Of a DNA stretch of 64,000 nt, positions 34,895-43,316 are shown in pieces (positions within the stretch are counted from its first letter, which is position 1; each line of letters starts with the position of its first letter). Position numbers and translations under genes: made by a program. The stretch is taken from assembly GCF_014200495.1 (NCBI RefSeq), contig NZ_JACHBY010000008.1, forward strand, positions 1 through 64,000, written 5' to 3'. The notes beneath the pieces are model-generated. The model worked only from the letters and a program-made list of their open reading frames with translations. It had not been told where the DNA came from and ran no database searches. Origin of the DNA: Mucilaginibacter geliditolerans (GTDB lineage Bacteria; Bacteroidota; Bacteroidia; Sphingobacteriales; Sphingobacteriaceae).

Positions 34895-37297
34895 CTATTC
34901 GCTCCTTAAGCTTTCAACCGGATTTACCAGCACCGCCTTAATAGCCTGAAAGCTTATCGTAATAAACGCGATAAGTATCGCTCCCAAGCCCGTAACTACC
35001 AATACCCACCACTGTATATTTTGTCGGTAAGCGAAACCCTCCAGCCATTTATGCATGGCCAGCCAGGCTAATGGAGTAGCTATCGCTATGGATATCAATA
35101 CCAGTTTGATGAAATCTTTAGACAATAATGCAATTACAGTAGATAAACTGGCGCCAAGTACTTTGCGGATGCCGATTTCCTTATTACGCTGTTCGGCGGC
35201 GTAGGCGGCGAGGCTGAATAAGCCGAGACAGGCGATGATCAATGCAAATACGGTGAATGAAAGGAAGAGCTTGCCAGTACGCTGCTCAAAACGGTAAGCA
35301 GCATCAAAATCGGCATCCATAAATGAATATTGGAAATGCTGGTTAGGCGAAAGGGTGTTCCATGTGTTTTCTATTTTGGCTACGTAGGGTACCATATTTT
35401 TGGCATCTATTTTAATACTTAGAGCGCCCTTGTCATTACCCAGCAGCATAACTACAGGAGTAATATTATCCCGCAGGGAACTAAAATTAAAATCTTTTAC
35501 AACACCAATAACGCTGTATTCCTTTACCGGTTTGCCTGGCCCATCTACCCGGTATAATTTTTTATTCAGCGGATCATTGGCAAAACCCAGCATACGTGCG
35601 GCGGTTTCATTAATAATAACGGTAGATGAATCGGAGGTAAGTTGCGCAGAAAAGTTGCGCCCTGTTGCCAGCTTCATGCCCATTGTATTGAGGTAATCTT
35701 CATCTACCGGCCATATCTCGGTAAAGAGGGCATTTTTGGCATCGGGTGTTTTGTTGGTGAATACCGCATCGGGCGCCCTTAAACTGCTGGTTGGTGTAAA
35801 GCCGCTCAGCGTAGCATTTGCTATGCCGGGTAATTGTTTGATCTCCTGTTTCAGGGTCTTGGCGTTATCCAATACATCAACATATTTTATAACTAAAACC
35901 TGGCTGCGGTTAAAGCCCAGATCTTTATGCTGGATATAATTCAGCTGATTATAAATTACCAATGTGCCGATGATGAGGAAAATAGAAATAGAGAATTGCA
36001 GCACCACCAAAAAGTTGCGGAAGTTGCTGCCTTTAAAGCCTATGGATAATTTACCCTTTAAAACATTGATCGGTTTAAATCCCGACAGGTAAAAAGCCGG
36101 ATAGGAACCCGCCAACACGCCAACCACAACAATCATCACTAATAACGATGGAACTAACCAGCCCAGTAATTGCGCAGATAAGGTTAGCTGTTTGCCTGAT
36201 ATTTGATTGAACAGCGGTAACAATGCCCATGCGGCCAATACAGCTATAATGGTAGCAAACAGCGTTACCATTAATGATTCGGAAATAAACTGGGCGATTA
36301 AACTTTTACGCGATGAGCCCAATACCTTGCGTACACCTACCTCGCGGGCTCGGTTTGCAGAACGAGCGGTAGAGAGGTTCATGAAATTGATGCAGGCTAT
36401 AAGCAGTACAAACAATGCGATGGCCCCGAAAATATAAACATAGGTTATGCTGCTGTTGGTACCCAGCTCGTATTGCCGGTTTGATTGCAGGTGAATATCC
36501 TTAAGCGGCGTTAAATTCATTTTGATATAATTGCCGCTTTTAACAAGCGCTGCATAATTAGCCGCGCCGAAATGCTGATTGAAGAGTGTATTTAGTTTAG
36601 CCGTGAAATTTTTATGATCGCCGGGTTGTTTAAATAATATGTAGGTGCTAAAGGCAAAGTTGTTCCAGTTTTGATCCTTGCTTGATGCCAGCGAGGTCAT
36701 GGATAAGAAATAATCAAAATTAAAGTGCGACTGAACAGGCATGTTGCGAATAACGCCGGTTATCTTAAAATCGGCCATCTCACTAACTAAGTGCAGATAT
36801 TTGCCAACCACATCAGTACTGTTGAAATATTTTTGAGCCGCCAGCTCGCTGATAACCATAGTATTTGGCTCGGTTAGGGCAGTTTTTGGGTCGCCAAATA
36901 GCATGGGTAAGGTAAATACACTAAAAATGGATGGATCGGCGTAGGCAACTTTATCTTCAATTACATTTTCATTGCCTTTTTTGATACGTGTGCCTTCGGA
37001 TTTGATAATCCGAGTGGTTGATTCTATCTCGGGAAAACTGCTGCCGATAGCTGCCGATAATGGTGGCGGGGCTATGGCAAATGAACTGGTGTTGCCGCCA
37101 TATTTCAGGTCCATGTTTACACGGTAAATGCGGTCGGCTTTGGTATTATAACGGTCGTAGCTTAATTCATCAAAAACATAAAAAACAATAAGCAGGCAGG
37201 TAGCCAAACCTAAAGCCAGGCCCAATACATTTATAAAGGTAAAGCCCTTATTTTTTAACAGACTGCGAAAGGCTGTTTTGATATAGTTTTTAAGCAT
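34895..37297 (-). CDS. MacB/FtsX-type ABC transporter permease
   Basis: An 800-residue permease typical of Bacteroidota. An N-terminal helix (FTFINVLGLALGLATCLLIV) is followed by a MacB-type periplasmic domain, three helices in the first FtsX module (about 285-385), then LKGKLSIGFKGSNFRNFLVV opening a second copy with its own periplasmic domain, and three C-terminal helices with RNKEIGIRKVLGAS. The repeated EVGVRKVLGSS/EIGIRKVLGAS motifs are the coupling segments to an ATPase. No ATPase is adjacent. Substrate is unknown; relatives serve in lipoprotein, peptide or antibiotic transport or in signalling. Confidence 0.88.
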   Translation of the reverse strand: MLKNYIKTAFRSLLKNKGFTFINVLGLALGLATCLLIVFYVFDELSYDRYNTKADRIYRVNMDLKYGGNTSSFAIAPPPLSAAIGSSFPEIESTTRIIKSEGTRIKKGNENVIEDKVAYADPSIFSVFTLPMLFGDPKTALTEPNTMVISELAAQKYFNSTDVVGKYLHLVSEMADFKITGVIRNMPVQSHFNFDYFLSMTSLASSKDQNWNNFAFSTYILFKQPGDHKNFTAKLNTLFNQHFGAANYAALVKSGNYIKMNLTPLKDIHLQSNRQYELGTNSSITYVYIFGAIALFVLLIACINFMNLSTARSANRAREVGVRKVLGSSRKSLIAQFISESLMVTLFATIIAVLAAWALLPLFNQISGKQLTLSAQLLGWLVPSLLVMIVVVGVLAGSYPAFYLSGFKPINVLKGKLSIGFKGSNFRNFLVVLQFSISIFLIIGTLVIYNQLNYIQHKDLGFNRSQVLVIKYVDVLDNAKTLKQEIKQLPGIANATLSGFTPTSSLRAPDAVFTNKTPDAKNALFTEIWPVDEDYLNTMGMKLATGRNFSAQLTSDSSTVIINETAARMLGFANDPLNKKLYRVDGPGKPVKEYSVIGVVKDFNFSSLRDNITPVVMLLGNDKGALSIKIDAKNMVPYVAKIENTWNTLSPNQHFQYSFMDADFDAAYRFEQRTGKLFLSFTVFALIIACLGLFSLAAYAAEQRNKEIGIRKVLGASLSTVIALLSKDFIKLVLISIAIATPLAWLAMHKWLEGFAYRQNIQWWVLVVTGLGAILIAFITISFQAIKAVLVNPVESLRSE

Positions 37298-37376
37298 AAC
37301 GAATAAGGTTGAATGAGAAAACTAAGATAGGTGTTGATAGCCAGCCTGTTTGTTAAATAAAGTTAAAACTAATTTT

Positions 37377-38588
37377 TTAGTTATTTGACATCGCCTGGGC
37401 TAATTTTTTATCGAGGTCGTTCAGCGTTCCTTCGTCAATTCTTCTCTCATAATCCTGTTGAATACTACCATAATAACGCCCGATGATCTTACCTTTCTTA
37501 TCGATCAGGAAAATAGTGGAGGGAGGCATGCTGTCAATATTATACATTACTTCTAATATGTTATTATATTTAGATGTGCCTACATTTTCCGCTATGTGAT
37601 GCCAGTTTTTAGTGCCATGTTTATTTATCGTGTCTTTCCAACCGGTTGTTCCAAAATCAGTGGATATGCCCACGATTTCCAAGCCCTTAGCATGATATTT
37701 TTTATATAACTGGTTTAGATGTTGATAATCATCGCATTGGCACCAGCTTGACCAAAACACAAGTATTACATAATTTTTATCCCTGAACGATTGCAGCTTA
37801 AATGGGTGTCCATTTATATCGGTTTTAGTAAATAATGGTGCCGTACTCCCCGGGGCAGAAGCCTTACGATAAACGAATGTTTTGTGGATGCTTAACCCTG
37901 CAATACTATTTTTTATGGATGGAGAAAATGTATTATAATACATTTCAATAGTATCAAGTGTTAGCTCCTCTATATAATTATTGACCAGGTAGGCGCTTAA
38001 ATAAGAGTCGGGATGTGTAAAGGCAAACTGGTAATCCATTTGTTTTACCAGCTCATCACATGAATCAATTTTATTTCCTATGGCTACAACAGCCGCATGA
38101 TTTTTCGGTGTATTGCCTCCGGCTGATATTTTCCATGATTCATTATATAATGAAAGTTTATTTTGTTGGATAGGGTTTTCCTGTTTAATTAAGTAATCCC
38201 AGTCATCCTGCATTTGCGAACCTGTTATTTTCGCATGCGCAAAATCATTTTCGTGCAGGGAAACGGTCATCTCACCTGGACTTAAAAACATTTCAGTAGC
38301 ATTTGATACGTCGTGCTTATTGTTGAGAATCACTTTAATATCACTCATGAGGGTGGCATAAACGGGGCTGCTGATCCAACCTTTGACTATAAATTTACCG
38401 CCTTTAATATAAGCCTTCCGCCGGATCCTTTTTCCGTTACTGTCTTTATAGTCCAGGAATAATGCATGACCGTGTTTGCCGGTAAAAGTCCCCCTTAATA
38501 TATAATTGGGTACAGCCTGTTTTTTCTGCGCTGACGCCGTGATGTTGACTAGAAAGATAAAAAATAACAGGGCTACGATGGACTTCAT
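37377..38588 (-). CDS. TlpA-like thioredoxin-fold protein with DUF4369-like region
   Basis: A 403-residue exported protein. MKSIVALLFFIFLVNITASAQ (21 residues, cleavage probably after ASA) is a signal peptide. The N-terminal half has the DUF4369-like pattern (YILRGTFTGKHGHALFLDY; KGGKFIVKGWI). The C-terminal half is a thioredoxin fold with FRDKNYVILVFWSSWCQCDD and a later FLIDKKGKIIG strand. The redox site reads WCQC, so the usual CxxC is CxC here. It acts in the periplasm by family; partners are unknown. Confidence 0.85.
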   Translation of the reverse strand: MKSIVALLFFIFLVNITASAQKKQAVPNYILRGTFTGKHGHALFLDYKDSNGKRIRRKAYIKGGKFIVKGWISSPVYATLMSDIKVILNNKHDVSNATEMFLSPGEMTVSLHENDFAHAKITGSQMQDDWDYLIKQENPIQQNKLSLYNESWKISAGGNTPKNHAAVVAIGNKIDSCDELVKQMDYQFAFTHPDSYLSAYLVNNYIEELTLDTIEMYYNTFSPSIKNSIAGLSIHKTFVYRKASAPGSTAPLFTKTDINGHPFKLQSFRDKNYVILVFWSSWCQCDDYQHLNQLYKKYHAKGLEIVGISTDFGTTGWKDTINKHGTKNWHHIAENVGTSKYNNILEVMYNIDSMPPSTIFLIDKKGKIIGRYYGSIQQDYERRIDEGTLNDLDKKLAQAMSNN

Positions 38589-38735
38589 TTTGAAGGTTTA
38601 TTCTTATAAATTTAAGCTTATTATCAGTTAAAATTCATGTACCCGTTTTAAATAAATTAAATATTTTGACGGTTTGATTATGAACCCGAAGCAGCATTTA
38701 CATTTTATTATCATTTATTTGCAGAAAAAAAACTT

Positions 38736-39197
38736 ATGTCGTTACAACCAGGTCAACCAGCTCCGCAGTTCACTTTATATTCATCAGCATTGAAAGAAGT
38801 TTCATTGGCTGATTTTAAGGGCAAAAAAGTTGTTATCCACTTTTTCCCGATGGCTTTTACAGGTACTTGTACCACCCAGCTTTGTACCATGCGCGATAGT
38901 TTTGGCTATTATGATGGCTTAAACGCGGTGATATTAGGTATATCTGTTGATTCGCCTTTTACACTGGCTAAGTTTAAAGAGGAGAACAATTACCAGTTCG
39001 ATCTGCTGTCGGATTTTAACAAGGAAGTATCAACAGCATACGGTTCTATATATGAAAACTTTGTTTTTGGCTTAAAAGGCGTATCAAAACGCGCGGCCTT
39101 TGTTATTGACGAAGAGCAGAATATTATCTACGCAGAGGTGCTTGAAGTAGCAACAGATCTGCCTGATTTTAATGCAATAGCAGCGATCGTAAAGTAA
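38736..39197 (+). CDS. Peroxiredoxin (AhpC/TSA, BCP-like)
   Basis: A 153-residue cytoplasmic thiol peroxidase. The peroxidatic cysteine is Cys45 in FPMAFTGTCTTQLC, and Cys50, five residues later, fits the resolving cysteine of BCP-type atypical two-cysteine enzymes. The conserved arginine is in KRAAFVIDEE. It reduces hydroperoxides with thioredoxin or a related donor. It appears monocistronic. Confidence 0.92.
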   Translation: MSLQPGQPAPQFTLYSSALKEVSLADFKGKKVVIHFFPMAFTGTCTTQLCTMRDSFGYYDGLNAVILGISVDSPFTLAKFKEENNYQFDLLSDFNKEVSTAYGSIYENFVFGLKGVSKRAAFVIDEEQNIIYAEVLEVATDLPDFNAIAAIVK

Positions 39198-39232
39198 TTT
39201 TACATTTTTTTAGGGGATTAAAATAAAAATCC

Positions 39233-39240
39233 TATTTTTG
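39233..39240 (+). promoter_or_regulatory. Putative -7 element for tRNA-Arg
   Basis: TATTTTTG is a perfect TAnnTTTG match, the same octamer as before hemA, 63 bp upstream of the mature tRNA 5' end. Confidence 0.5.
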
Positions 39241-39303
39241 CAGTCCGTTAAAAAAGGCAGTTATAGTCATCGCGACATTGGGGCCGATTTTAATTATGAC
39301 TTA

Positions 39304-39377
39304 GCACTTGTAGCTCAATTGGATAGAGCACCTGACTACGGATCAGGAGGTTAGGGGTTCGACTCCCTTCAAGTGCA
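39304..39377 (+). tRNA. tRNA-Arg (anticodon ACG)
   Basis: A 74-nt cloverleaf. The acceptor arm GCACTTG/CAAGTGC is perfectly paired, discriminator A. The anticodon stem CCTGA/TCAGG encloses CTACGGA, anticodon ACG, which after A34-to-I editing reads CGN arginine codons. The T-loop TTCGACT is in an AGGGG/CCCTT stem with one G-T pair. CCA is not encoded. Confidence 0.97.
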
Positions 39378-39430
39378 CATAGAATTGCACTATGTCACAA
39401 GGATAAAATCCTTAGGTGCGCAAAAATATC

Positions 39431-39463
39431 AAGCCTTTCAGTAATTGTACCGGAAGGCTTTTA
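39431..39463 (+). terminator. Intrinsic terminator after tRNA-Arg
   Basis: AAGCCTT (39431-39437) and AAGGCTT (39454-39460) form a stem, with partial pairing of the inner TTCA...CCGG region, followed by TT and AT-rich sequence. It lies about 55 bp after the tRNA and 14 bp before adk. Confidence 0.6.
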
Positions 39464-39476
39464 ATTTGATATAAGC

Positions 39477-40049
39477 ATGCTAAACTTGGTATTGTTCGGC
39501 CCGCCGGGAGCAGGCAAAGGTACTCAATCACAAAAACTTATTGAAAAATATGGCCTGATCCACCTATCTACAGGTGATCTTTTGCGCGGAGAGATATCAC
39601 AAGGAACACCACTAGGTTTAGAAGCAAAGAAGTTGATGGATCATGGTAAATTAGTTCCTGATGAGGTTGTTATTGGTATGATCAGCAATAAGCTGGATGC
39701 TAATAAGGATGGAAAGGGATTTATTTTCGATGGTTTTCCACGCACAGTTGCTCAGGCTGAGGCTTTGGATGTTTTGCTTGAAACTAAATCATCATCAATA
39801 TCAGGTATGATTGCGCTGGAGGTTGACGATGATGAATTAGAGCGCCGCCTATTACTTAGAGGAAAAGATTCAGGTCGCCCGGATGATGCTAATCCAGAGG
39901 TTATTCGCAAGCGTATACATGAATACAATGATAAAACAGCACCAGTTGCTGGGTTTTATAAACAACAGGATAAATTTAACAGCATTAATGGTATTGGATC
40001 AGTAGATGAGATATTTGCCACGATATGTGCCATTGCTGATGCTTATTGA
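39477..40049 (+). CDS. adk: Adenylate kinase
   Basis: A 190-residue nucleoside monophosphate kinase interconverting ATP, AMP and ADP. The P-loop GPPGAGKGT is at residues 8-16, followed by STGDLLRGEISQGTPLG (AMP-binding region) and FIFDGFPRTVAQAE. The short LID has RGKDSGRPDD, so this is the short form without the zinc-finger insertion. It is followed by obg after a 118-bp word-hairpin gap. The stop codon TGA begins the repeat. Confidence 0.97.
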   Translation: MLNLVLFGPPGAGKGTQSQKLIEKYGLIHLSTGDLLRGEISQGTPLGLEAKKLMDHGKLVPDEVVIGMISNKLDANKDGKGFIFDGFPRTVAQAEALDVLLETKSSSISGMIALEVDDDELERRLLLRGKDSGRPDDANPEVIRKRIHEYNDKTAPVAGFYKQQDKFNSINGIGSVDEIFATICAIADAY

Positions 40050-40164
40050 TTTCGAATTTCGGATGTTCGATTTCGGATTTAATTAATTTCGATTTTATCA
40101 ATCTGAAATTTGTTATCCCAAAAGAAAAAATAAATCCGAAATCGTAAATCGTAAATCCGAAATA
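40050..40164. repeat. GATTTCGGATTT word hairpin between adk and obg
   Basis: The left arm repeats TTTCGAATTTCGGATGTTCG and GATTTCGGATTTA (40069-40081). The right arm has TAAATCCGAAATC (40131-40143), its exact inverse, then AAATCGTAAATCCGAAAT. It starts directly at the adk stop codon and ends 4 bp before the obg start. Confidence 0.8.
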
Positions 40165-40167
40165 AAA

Positions 40168-41172
40168 ATGTCCCAGGGTTCAAATTTTGTTGATTATGTG
40201 AAGATATGCTGCCGTTCGGGGCATGGTGGGGCGGGTTCATCGCATTTGCACCGTGATAAGCATACCGCTATGGGCGGTCCTGATGGTGGTGATGGTGGTA
40301 GAGGCGGGCACGTAATTGTTAAAGGCAATGCCCAACTTTGGACCTTATTACATCTTAAATTCCGTAAACACGTAATTGCCGGCGACGGCGAATCGGGCGG
40401 AAGCTCACAAAAAAGCGGCAAAACCGGCAGAGACGAGATATTGGAAGTACCACTGGGTACTATCGCCAAAAACTCAGAAACCGGCGAAATATTATTTGAA
40501 ATAACCCAGGACGGCGAAACCCGAATACTTACCGAAGCAGGCAGGGGAGGGTTAGGCAACTGGCATTTTAAAACATCAACCTTTCAAACCCCACGTTTTG
40601 CACAACCGGGCGAGGACGGCAAAGAGGCATGGAACGTACTTGAACTAAAATTACTGGCTGATGTTGGTTTGGTTGGTTTCCCTAATGCGGGTAAGTCAAC
40701 TTTACTATCAGTAGTTTCGGCGGCTAAGCCGGAGATAGCCGATTATGCCTTTACAACGCTTGTGCCTAATTTGGGTATAGTTGCCTACCGTAACAACAGA
40801 TCGTTCGTTATGGCAGATATTCCGGGTATTATAGAGGGTGCATCGCAGGGTAAGGGTTTAGGCTTTAGGTTCCTGAGGCATATTGAGCGTAACTCGGTAT
40901 TGCTATTCATGGTGCCTGCCGATACTAACCGTACTATAAAAGAAGAATACAATATCCTGCTAAAGGAATTACAGGAATATAATCCCGAACTGATCCACAA
41001 ACCACGTGTGCTGGCCATTACCAAATCGGATATGCTGGACGAAGAGTTACTGCAGGAAATGAAGAAGGAAGTGCCGGAAGATGTTCCGTCGATCTTTATA
41101 TCATCAGTTGCTCAAAAGGGAATTAACGAACTGAAGGATCTCCTTTGGACAGAGATCAATAAAGAGCAATAA
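40168..41172 (+). CDS. obg: Obg-family GTPase, no C-terminal OCT domain
   Basis: A 334-residue ribosome-associated GTPase involved in 50S assembly and stress signalling by family. The glycine-rich Obg fold (residues about 8-160) has [12 protein letters not shown] and [15 protein letters not shown]. The G domain has the P-loop GFPNAGKST (170-178), a switch threonine in AFTTLVPN and DIPGIIEGA. The G4 motif reads TKSD rather than NKxD. The chain ends soon after the G domain, so the OCT domain of longer Obg proteins is missing. Confidence 0.95.
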   Translation: MSQGSNFVDYVKICCRSGHGGAGSSHLHRDKHTAMGGPDGGDGGRGGHVIVKGNAQLWTLLHLKFRKHVIAGDGESGGSSQKSGKTGRDEILEVPLGTIAKNSETGEILFEITQDGETRILTEAGRGGLGNWHFKTSTFQTPRFAQPGEDGKEAWNVLELKLLADVGLVGFPNAGKSTLLSVVSAAKPEIADYAFTTLVPNLGIVAYRNNRSFVMADIPGIIEGASQGKGLGFRFLRHIERNSVLLFMVPADTNRTIKEEYNILLKELQEYNPELIHKPRVLAITKSDMLDEELLQEMKKEVPEDVPSIFISSVAQKGINELKDLLWTEINKEQ

Positions 41173-41189
41173 TAAAAGCTTGTGTGGAA

Positions 41190-41230
41190 TTACTTAGCCG
41201 AGTACAACGTGTACATCGGGCTAAGTTTTT
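41190..41230 (+). terminator. Intrinsic terminator after obg
   Basis: CTTAGCCGA (41193-41201) pairs with TCGGGCTAAG (41216-41225) with one bulged base, and the interior GTAC sequences can extend the stem. TTTTT follows. It overlaps the end of the convergent membrane-protein gene, so the terminator is coding on the other strand. Confidence 0.65.
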
Positions 41231-42758
41231 GAATGGAGAAGTCTTTATACCCCCGGAAGAATTTCATAATCATACTAGCCTGTGCTCCGTCATAACTTGC
41301 GGGCAGTACAATGTATAATGGCCCGGCGTGACCATCATAGCTATAATCATCATCATCAAAAGGAATATTTGCCGGTGGCTGGTCAAGCGTGATGATACGG
41401 TTATGTTCTATCTCCAAGCCAACATCAGGCGTAAGGAAAGCGAATATGGCGTTGGTGTTTTGCTTGTCGAGCTGTAATAAGTAATCTAACGAAGGTTGAT
41501 CTATGGATTGCTGCGCTATTCCTGTATTACCCCGCGCACTCAGGTTATTCACCTCATGAATTCGTGCCAGGGTTGAATAGTTAATAAAGCCTATGTAAAG
41601 GCATATCAACCCAAAAAGAATCTGATATACTGGTTTGAATCTGCTAAACAAATAAATAATCCCCGGTGCCAGCATCAGGCTTAGGATGCGGAAGTGGCGG
41701 CTTTCGTAAGAGATATTTAGCTGGCGTAAAAATGCGACGCTAAAAAACAATACAGATATGGCGTAAAAAATTAGGATAAATAACCGGTAATTATTTTTAG
41801 GCACATAACGCACGATGGCCAAAATCAAGATCAAGCTTACCAGCACCGTTAAGAATAAAATAGGTAATACATAAGCAGGTGTTAAGGTATTACCGGGTTG
41901 GTGAAATATTAAGCCATGTAAAAGGTCGTCAACCGAAAAGCCTGAAAGCAGGGGTGAGCCCAGTGGGAAACCGATGGCCTGCCAGCTAGCCGTAAACCCG
42001 GTTGAGTTTGATGCTGGATTGGCTCCTTTCGACAGGAAAAAAACATAAATGGCCGCAAGCGATATGGCAGCCGGAATAGCGAGCCAGATGCCGTTCTTAA
42101 TTAAGCGCTGAATGTTGAGTCTACCTTTAATAGCGGACAGGCGCAGCCACAGGCACATGAGCCCTGCTACATACACCCACATAAATGACGATTTGCATAA
42201 AAAGCCTATCCAGCCGGATAGCAGCACAAATAGTAATAGTTTAATACCCGGTTTTTCTATCGCAATGCAGCCGTACAGGAACCAACCTTCAAAGCCGAAG
42301 ACCAAAATCTCGCCGCCACTGTAAAAGATGTAGGGAATGATAAATGCCTGCTGGCAAATAATAAGTACCAGGCTAATGGCTGATACAAGTGAGGTGAAGC
42401 CTATTTTCTTGAAAAAACAATAAAAGCCGGCTAGTCCTGATAGCTGAAAAAGAATAATGAGTAGTGCAGATGCACGGCCGGTGTTTAAACCAAACAAGAG
42501 CTTGAACCAATAAGGGATCAAATATTGCCCCGGCGACCACCATGTTAAAAAGTCGGAGTTGTTTTTTGATATGTTATCCTGATTAGGGCTTACCAGCATA
42601 TTGAATTTGCTGCCCATCTGCATAGAGCGCAGTACCTGGAAGCCATGGCTGGGATCTGGGTAAATAGAAGGTGGATCAATAAAGATCATTATCCCCAAGC
42701 CTACGGTAATTATACCGATGATGGTGAGAATAATGTTATGTGTGCTGATCTTTTGCAA
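41190..42758 (-). CDS. Polytopic membrane protein of polysaccharide locus (GT-C-like)
   Basis: A 522-residue protein with about 11-12 membrane helices, the first near residues 7-28. A short extracytoplasmic loop with WWSPGQYLIPYWF follows the first helix, and a large C-terminal soluble tail begins near 400 (YSYDGHAGPLYIVLPASYDGA). This layout (early loop, many helices, C-terminal soluble domain) resembles lipid-linked-sugar transferases of the GT-C fold, such as ArnT/PMT-like proteins. I cannot identify the catalytic acids, so the assignment is tentative. It is convergent with obg and heads the downstream end of the polysaccharide cluster. Confidence 0.65.
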   Translation of the reverse strand: MQKISTHNIILTIIGIITVGLGIMIFIDPPSIYPDPSHGFQVLRSMQMGSKFNMLVSPNQDNISKNNSDFLTWWSPGQYLIPYWFKLLFGLNTGRASALLIILFQLSGLAGFYCFFKKIGFTSLVSAISLVLIICQQAFIIPYIFYSGGEILVFGFEGWFLYGCIAIEKPGIKLLLFVLLSGWIGFLCKSSFMWVYVAGLMCLWLRLSAIKGRLNIQRLIKNGIWLAIPAAISLAAIYVFFLSKGANPASNSTGFTASWQAIGFPLGSPLLSGFSVDDLLHGLIFHQPGNTLTPAYVLPILFLTVLVSLILILAIVRYVPKNNYRLFILIFYAISVLFFSVAFLRQLNISYESRHFRILSLMLAPGIIYLFSRFKPVYQILFGLICLYIGFINYSTLARIHEVNNLSARGNTGIAQQSIDQPSLDYLLQLDKQNTNAIFAFLTPDVGLEIEHNRIITLDQPPANIPFDDDDYSYDGHAGPLYIVLPASYDGAQASMIMKFFRGYKDFSIQKLSPMYTLYSAK

Positions 42759-42764
42759 AATAAA

Positions 42765-43316
42765 TTAATTTATAATCCGCTCCCTTACTTTTACCGCCGG
42801 GTTTCCCTGGTAAATGGCATATGCCGCGAGGTCTTTAGTGGCCACAGAGCCCGAGGTAAGTACGGCATGACTGGCAACAGTAATGCCCTGGTTCACTATG
42901 GCCTGCGCGCCTATCCAGGCGCCATCCTCTAATATTATACTGCCGGTAATTAAATCAAAAGTTGATTTTTTATAGTTGTGGCTGCCTGTAAGTAACAATG
43001 CGCCCTGCGAAAGGCAGGCGTTAGCACCTATGGTAATCATTACCAGGTTATCTATCCACACGTTTTCGCCGATCCATGTTTCATCGCCTATGGTTAAAAA
43101 CCAGGGGTATTTAATGTTTACACAGGGCTTTATAGTTACGTTATTACCGATCTTAGCCCCGAATAAACGGAGTAAGAACACCTTAATGCTATTAACCGGC
43201 AATAGGCTGGTTTTAAAAACTACAGCATTAATATAAAACCATACTATCCTTTTCAGCGGGTTGCCACCGGGATGAAAAGGGTAATTATTATAAGCCGAAA
43301 GATTAGTTTGCTGCAT
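42765..43316 (-). CDS. WcaF-like acetyltransferase (left-handed beta-helix)
   Basis: A 183-residue acetyltransferase with hexapeptide turns (IGNNVTIKP, IGENVWIDN, IGANACLSQ, IGAQAIVNQG, VASHAVLTSGS). The YPFHPGGNPLKRIVWFYIN opening and the final IYQGNPAVKVRERI match the putative colanic-acid acetyltransferase WcaF group. It probably O-acetylates a sugar of the surface polymer with acetyl-CoA. It overlaps the upstream exosortase-fusion gene by 14 bp, so the two are translationally coupled. Confidence 0.85.
   Translation of the reverse strand: MQQTNLSAYNNYPFHPGGNPLKRIVWFYINAVVFKTSLLPVNSIKVFLLRLFGAKIGNNVTIKPCVNIKYPWFLTIGDETWIGENVWIDNLVMITIGANACLSQGALLLTGSHNYKKSTFDLITGSIILEDGAWIGAQAIVNQGITVASHAVLTSGSVATKDLAAYAIYQGNPAVKVRERIIN

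Noticed and set aside
34895..37297. Degenerate transposon inside the long permease gene
   Set aside because: The frame is intact throughout and the two halves are the normal repeated FtsX modules.
39198..39303. Second tRNA or small RNA upstream of tRNA-Arg
   Set aside because: No second cloverleaf can be folded; the stretch holds only a promoter-like element and leader.
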